Source: Rhododendron vialii
Lineage: Eukaryota; Streptophyta; Magnoliopsida; Ericales; Ericaceae
Direction of reading: 5' to 3'
DNA: 64,000 nt
NCBI RefSeq assembly: GCF_030253575.1
Contig: NC_080560.1
Location: 10,350,501 to 10,414,500 of the forward strand
Shown: positions 59,016 to 64,000 of the stretch, piece by piece
Layout: each line of letters begins with the position of its first letter
Position numbering within the stretch: the stretch's first letter is position 1
Notes under the pieces: generated by a model
The model's input: the letters and a program-made list of their open reading frames with translations, nothing else
What the model was told of the DNA's origin: nothing
Database searches by the model: none
Program-made: the position numbers and the translations under genes

Positions 59016-61229
59016 TTACTCATCAAAATCCAAGTACATTCTATAAGCACTCCGATCCGGAGAGTAGTAACCTGCTATCAGGTCGTCGATTCGAAAACCC
59101 AGTTTCTTGTAGAGCGTCATGGCCGGAGTTCTGGAGGGATCGACGTGGAGTGATATGCGTTGGACACTCCTAGTTCTGCACTTCTTAATTGCTTCATCCA
59201 GCAGAGCCTCTCCATGGCCTTGCCTCCGATAGCCCTCCTTCACTAAATTTTGTCCCCGTCAATCAAAAAACACAGGGTATAAGAATCAAAGTGGGTCACA
59301 GAGCGAAATAACATTGCAGACATTTTCAGCAAATAAGCAATCCATCTTTCTATTCTAGGATATTCAAATACCATCCTATTCTGGTAATTAACTTCTTTTC
59401 TAGGATGACCTCCATTTTAACCAAAACTACCAGACTCTTGTTGCATTTTCTGTTAGTTCATGGTACTTGGAGGGGCCGAAAGTTTTCAAAATCGTTTCTC
59501 CATAGTATTACAAAGCTGGCAAAGCATCACAAGTCACAACTGCACAACCAGAACCCTGGCTCTACCCCATTACTACGAAGTGGAATAGGTAAGCCAAAAG
59601 AAACTTAATTGGCAAAAGAGACATGAAAGTAACTAATGAAATACATAGATGTGTCTCGCGTAATCATCAATGCAAATTCTAGAAGAAATGAATGAACAGT
59701 GACATACTGTGGTGGAACTTAAACTTGCGATTTTTCCATGTTATTGGGTAGCCTTATATCTTCCACCAATATGCATCATTCGAACAAAAGCTCAAGCTGA
59801 TACAAAACAATCAGTTTTCTAGTGTTGATGAGTGAACCAAGTTACTTGAGTTCGTGTTAGCTCGGCCAAAGCTTGTTACACAGCCAAACCAAGCTTGACC
59901 AATATTTTTTTTTTGAAAGCTTGCTAAGCCTTCAAACAAGCTCAAAGAAACCACAACTCGGCTTGTTTGGCTTATGGTGCATAAAAGCAAGCTACTTGAG
60001 AAACCAAGGTTGAACAATCACATGCTCGGCTCGTTCAAATTGTTTATCAATTATCAGCTGCCACAGTTTCATATACCTACACATCTGAGCAACTTATCAC
60101 AGGATGAACCATTAGTATCACCTTTAAGATAGCGGGGCACCTTTCCGCCCCTATCTCAATCACTCCGCTAATCATAGTACCAAAATTGATTTCAACAGCA
60201 CTAATGTGCAAAATTCTAGTTCTGCAAGTAGCTTCTTTGAGTTTTCTTGAACTGCCCAAATTCACAGTTCTTGGACAAATTAGGTACCAATACGAATTCA
60301 GTCAACTCATCTCAACCCTTCTTTATATTTCACCTATCTGTAGTGTGTTCGAAATATAGGGATCAAAAAGTCCGGGGACACAACTTTAAAACACAACAAC
60401 TGCAGCCATTTGATGTATGTAGACCCACAACTTTGTCTATAACCGTTCGATGTTTGCAGATTTATAGCACCACCTCACATTGGTTTCATGGCTAAAGTTC
60501 TTTTATCTCTCTACTGTTTCAAATGTTTGCAGATTTATAGCACCACCTCACATTGGTTTCATGGCTAAAGTTCTTTTATCTCTCTACTGTTTCAATATAT
60601 TATCGCAATCCGATTCAGACTTGGCAACCCTTCTTCTACTACGTATCCTTCCTTTGCAAAAGAAAGAAAGAAAGAAAAAATACAACGTAGACAAAAGTTG
60701 TGGGTCTATATATCGAACGGATCTACACACAGTTGTCTCGGGAGTTGTATTCTTATGTAGATTCCACAACGAGGGTTTTTTTGCAGATTCACCTAATCAA
60801 TCTCCTGTCCAAAAATTCACAAAGAGGAATCTATTCAAAACACAGAATTATTTCACTAGCACATACTTCCACCAACTTAAAAAAAATCCCCCATTCATGT
60901 GGGACAATATCACATCCACCGTATACAAATTCGAACAGATACAGGTAGCAAAATGAAGAAGACAAAGGGAGTTGGGGATCTGAACCTGCCAATTTGGTAA
61001 TGGAAGCACAGAGTGAAGAAGGCCACGAATACATGACATAGCCGGCGACATCTCCGTCGACGTCCGAGTAAAGCAACCCGCTGTTCCTCCTCTTCAGCTC
61101 TTCGTCGAACGATCTAGCGAGGGATTCGTGCTTTGGGAATATCTTCTTCTCCATCCTCACTATCTCGTCGATCACTTTGCTCCATTTGGGCGCGTTTCTC
61201 TGCAGCTCCACCACCGCGCAGCTCCCCAT
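59016..61229 (-). CDS. GNAT-family N-acetyltransferase
   Basis: Two exons on the minus strand, 60986-61229 and 59016-59242, joined through a 1.74-kb intron with GT-AG borders, encode 156 residues. The family moves an acetyl group from acetyl-CoA to an amino group. The acetyl-CoA loop RRQGHG is at residues 87-92 in the usual R/Q-x-x-G-x-G/A form. It is followed by the RISLHVDPSRTPAMTLYKKL segment and a GFR..YY..YRMYLDF end, a layout seen in protein N-terminal acetyltransferases such as NAA10/NAA50-like enzymes. The N-terminal ELQRN..VRMEKKIFPKHESLA and GYVMYSWPSSL stretches match a conserved plant protein I associate with Arabidopsis At1g03150. The true substrate is not known to me. There is no targeting signal, so cytosol or nucleus is likely. 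A shorter frame upstream does not extend the start. Confidence 0.9.
60375..60742. repeat. Inverted-repeat element with an internal 73-bp duplication, in the acetyltransferase intron
   Basis: GTAGACCCACAACTTTGTCT (about 60419) pairs with ACAAAAGTTGTGGGTCTAT (about 60690), and CCGGGGACACAAC at the left end with GTTGTCTCGGG at the right. Between the arms a 73-bp block starting TGTTTGCAGATTTATAGCAC is duplicated in tandem at 60451-60596. Probably a non-autonomous transposon with a later duplication; boundaries are approximate. Confidence 0.6.
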
Positions 61230-61998
61230 CTGTTCTTGCGTTCAATTGACCGACCCACTTTTCAAATTTCTCATGTTGTAGTATTACTTGTATATATAGT
61301 CTATGGTGCAAAATGGGCTTGGGCCCATCGTGGATTCAATGATCAAAATTATTCATTTTATTCGGCTGGTCGAGGGGCAAGTATGCTGAAAAATTGCACA
61401 CTGATCGGACATTGGTAAAGACATGAACGAGTCACATGTGTCTTGCGGAGTTTAGAGGCTACTACGATGTTGAGACTAAATTGGCTAGTATAATTTGGAG
61501 GTTAGTACTACCGCTTGTTGATGTCCAATTAAGGTGGTTTTACATACGAGTCTCAAACTCGATGAGCCAAATGAATGAATGGTTAAGAGGAGGTTTTGAA
61601 AAGGAAATTGGTAAAAAGTCCAGAAGGTTATCTCATTGATATTAAATATTGAGTGCAACAGTGACACCATCTTGTTACATTATTGACCAACAAGTAAAAC
61701 TTAGTCATATAAGACTTTGGTGAGATACTTTTGTCTCTAACTGAACATTGCCAATGAGAATGAGACTTAAGTAAAACACATTTTGTTTTGGGTCTAAATC
61801 AAAAGGCTCGGTTGTCATTTCCACAGCATAGAGGCATGATCTTTTTCTCTCTTTTGGGCCTAAACGGTTGGGGTTTTATTGAATACGAATCAAAAGGTAC
61901 ATCAATGAAAATGGTTATCCTGTAAACAGGAGGTTTAGCTTATCATGTTGTAACACTAAAGCCACGCAAATACGAATTAGCTCGCAAAAGAGTACTAC
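61230..61998. other. Upstream region of the acetyltransferase gene
   Basis: Presumed promoter of the minus-strand acetyltransferase. TATATATAG at 61292-61300, read as CTATATATA on the minus strand 63 bases upstream of the start codon, is a plausible TATA box. No other gene recognised. Confidence 0.45.
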
Positions 61999-62347
61999 TA
62001 TTTGCACCGATGGTTTTCGTAGGGAAACAGTACCGACGGCCATCGGACGGCCGATCCGAGCCGTCCAAAAAATTTTAAAAAAAACCGAGGGGGCTCACGC
62101 GAGAATCAATGGCATCCAATCTGTGTAGGGTGCTTGATCTAAACACTCTTTTTTCGTGTATATATGCAAAATATATACAAGAAAAAGAGTGTTCAGATCA
62201 AGCACCCTACACACATCGGATGCCATTAATTCCCGCGTGAGCCCCCTCGATTTTTTTTAAAAAAAATTTTGGACGGCTCGGATCAACCGTCGGGTGGCCG
62301 GAGACAGCCGCGCATGGCCGTCGATACAATTTCCTCTGTGCAAATAT
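61999..62347. mobile_element. GC-rich MITE, family B, copy 2 (palindromic)
   Basis: A near-perfect foldback centred at about 62170. The left arm carries GACGGCCGATCCGAGCCGTC, the right arm GGACGGCTCGGATCAACCGT, and both carry the GGGTGCTTGATC / GATCAAGCACCC pair. Outer ends are ATTTGCACCGA and its diverged inverse. About 349 bp. This looks like two head-to-head copies of the unit seen at 40113 and 62742. Confidence 0.8.
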
Positions 62348-62741
62348 CTTTTTCGCAAAAGTTGGATAGGAAACAGCTACTATGAGACAAAGAAAGAGAA
62401 GGGACATTAGAAAGCAGTGGCAGACACGAGGGGGTGTCGGGCGCCAACACAATTCCAAACATTTCACGCGCTATACTAGTTTTCAAGTTAATTTAGAAAA
62501 ATACAACGTGATTGATTCCTGCAAATCCCGTTAAGTGTAAAAAGTGTCGAAAACATCTTGTACAAAAAAAAAATTCTAAGACTTATCAATCAACTTTTCT
62601 TTTTTTTTGGCGGCGCATATAAAATTAAATAGCACGGTTTCGCACATACACACACAATCTTGCGTCTTTCTCGGGCCTCACGAGTAGCAACACATACTTA
62701 TGAATTAGTTTTTGGCAAAATCTACCAAGTGGTGCTATTTG

Positions 62742-62978
62742 CACCGACCATTCCATACCGACGGTACACTGACGGCCACGCGCGGCATGTACATATATAC
62801 ACGAAAAATAGGGTGTTTAGATCAAGCACCCTACACACATTGGATGTCATTGATTCCCGCGTTAGGCCCCTCGGTTTTTTTTTAAAAAAAATTGGACGGC
62901 TCGGATCGGCCGTCCGGTGGCCGGAGACGACCGCGCGCGGCCGTCAGTACGATTTCCCTACATTTTTGGTCGGTACAT
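62742..62978. mobile_element. GC-rich MITE, family B, copy 3
   Basis: Left end ATTTGCACCGACCATTCC, interior GATCAAGCACCCTACACAC and GGACGGCTCGGATCGGCCGT, right end near TTTTTGGTCGGTACATA. It is a single-arm version of the palindromic copy 400 bp to the left. Confidence 0.7.
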
Positions 62979-63022
62979 ATAGGATTTTCGAAATCTACCT
63001 TCAGTTCTCTGGGCTACTATAA

Positions 63023-63261
63023 GAGCCCGTTTCAGAACACCTTCTTAAAAAATAAGTACTTATTTCACATTTTCAAACTCAAAAATAATGTAAATGAAAA
63101 ATAATTTTTCAATTCTTTTTGCACCGTATTAAATATCTCAATGAGATCTTTCAAATAAGATCCATAATGCATATTTTTAGATTTCAATAAGCCCATCATT
63201 TTTGAGCTTGAAATTGCCTTCTTAAAAAATAAGTACTTATTTCGCGTTCCGGAACGGGGCC
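63023..63261. mobile_element. Tourist-type MITE, family C, copy 2
   Basis: Ends GAGCCCGTTTCAGAAC and GTTCCGGAACGGGGCC-like, flanked by TAA at 63020-63022 and 63262-63264. It is the reverse complement of the same family as 48343-48583, with the shared CTTCTTAAAAAATAAGTACT arms. 239 bp. Confidence 0.85.
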
Positions 63262-63264
63262 TAA

Positions 63265-64000
63265 GGCCATCCACAGTGGTATAATCAAAAATGGATAATC
63301 AAAAGTTGACACATCAGCTTTTGATTATTCATTTAAGAGGTTGTTAAACTTAACAATGTTGACGTTCACAATAGTCACATATAGTCCATAACCAAAATAA
63401 AGGGTCCACTATAATTTCACACAATCTCTCTCTCTCCCTCCGTTTCCCGCCACTCACTTCCCTCCATTACGTTTTACTTTTGGGCAAAAATTTATCGAAT
63501 ATATGGTGTTCTTCCTAGAGTTATCTATCAAAACAACACCGAAACTTTTTTTCTTCCTATCGTTGTAGCCTATATCACAAATCCACCACCCTCTTAATCT
63601 TTCAAAAAAAATCAGATGTGTTCTTGAATTTGGAAAAGAATGCAAGGTTCTTCATTTTTTTTTTTTTTGGGCAAGGTTCTTCATTTACTCAGCCATAGGG
63701 AAAGGAACAAAAAAGAAATAACCATTTTTTAGTTGAAAAATTCATTTTTTTTCAAAATACTTGGATAAAAAAAAATACTTTTCTGATTCCTCTCGTTGAA
63801 ACGAATTAATAACCCATAAAAGTTTGGCGCAAAATTAACAAATGCGAAAAAAATTCAAACAAAGAAAGTGGCTTGTGGGTTTGTTCTTCGTTTGTGTGTG
63901 TAGTTTGTGGGTTTGCGCGCTCGAATTTCCAACATTAATTTATGTGGTGTGGGATTCACAAATTTTGATTATTGAAAAATGTTGCTAGTTTTGATTATTC
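63265..64000. mobile_element. Start of a probable PIF/Harbinger-type element, running off the window
   Basis: GGCCATCCACAGTGGTATAA directly after TAA at 63262-63264 looks like a Harbinger-type terminus, and the TTTTGATTATTC motif near it recurs at the window edge. No transposase frame is visible. The right end is outside the window, so length and class remain open. Confidence 0.45.

Noticed and set aside
59811-60017. Repeat-like segment with many AAGCTTG and CTCGGCT motifs in the acetyltransferase intron
   Set aside because: It resembles common plant dispersed repeats, but no ends, target duplication or class could be established.
1-64000. Search for CRISPR arrays, a biosynthetic gene cluster, a toxin system or tRNA/rRNA genes
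   Set aside because: None found. Repeats are all explained by MITEs, SINEs, LTR elements, minisatellites or microsatellites, and the host genes are unrelated housekeeping or cell-wall functions.

Overview
The window is nuclear DNA from a flowering plant, almost certainly a eudicot. The genes have introns with GT-AG borders and plant-type products: a nuclear group II intron maturase, a LanC-like protein, a beta-expansin, a TET19-type tetraspanin, a GNAT acetyltransferase and soluble sulfotransferases. Between them lies AT-rich DNA crowded with small inverted-repeat transposons (MITEs), SINEs and one large Ty3/gypsy retrotransposon. I cannot name the species from sequence alone.

Layout. 1-168: last codons of an unidentified gene. 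411-1466: three copies of a snap-back MITE family just upstream of an intronless mitochondrial maturase gene (1709-3901, nMAT2-like). 7282-9190: a five-exon GOT1-like Golgi transport gene with a one-base frameshift and no visible last exon. 14680-17355 (minus): an intact six-exon GCR2/GCL2-type LanC-like gene. 18160-18965: a PIF/Harbinger transposase relic. 19748-21153 (minus): a broken sulfotransferase copy. 22436-36133: three nested insertions, namely a Tourist-like MITE holding a 13-kb Ty3/gypsy chromovirus that itself holds a 2.8-kb solo LTR. 37250-38278 (minus): the intact sulfotransferase paralogue. 39207-40440: an array of about 204-bp repeats. 43731-47033 (minus): an intact four-exon beta-expansin gene. 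47.4-53.1 kb: MITEs, a foldback element, a local duplication and two SINEs. 53329-57555 (minus): an intact six-exon tetraspanin. 59016-61229 (minus): an intact two-exon GNAT acetyltransferase. 62.0-64.0 kb: more MITEs.

The host genes do not form a pathway; each is a separate transcription unit. The LanC-like, expansin and tetraspanin genes lie in the same order and orientation as I remember for GCL2, EXPB1 and TET19 in Arabidopsis (At2g20770, At2g20750, At2g20740), which suggests an old collinear block stretched here by a sulfotransferase tandem duplication and transposon insertions. The two sulfotransferase copies lie about 16 kb apart, and most of that distance is the nested retrotransposon.

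I found no CRISPR array, no convincing tRNA or rRNA gene, and no sign of a new defence or biosynthetic system. The most informative signals are the triple nesting with target-site duplications at every level, the live/dead sulfotransferase pair dated by insertions private to one copy, the frameshifted GOT1 gene, and the His-to-Gln change in the expansin HFD motif.
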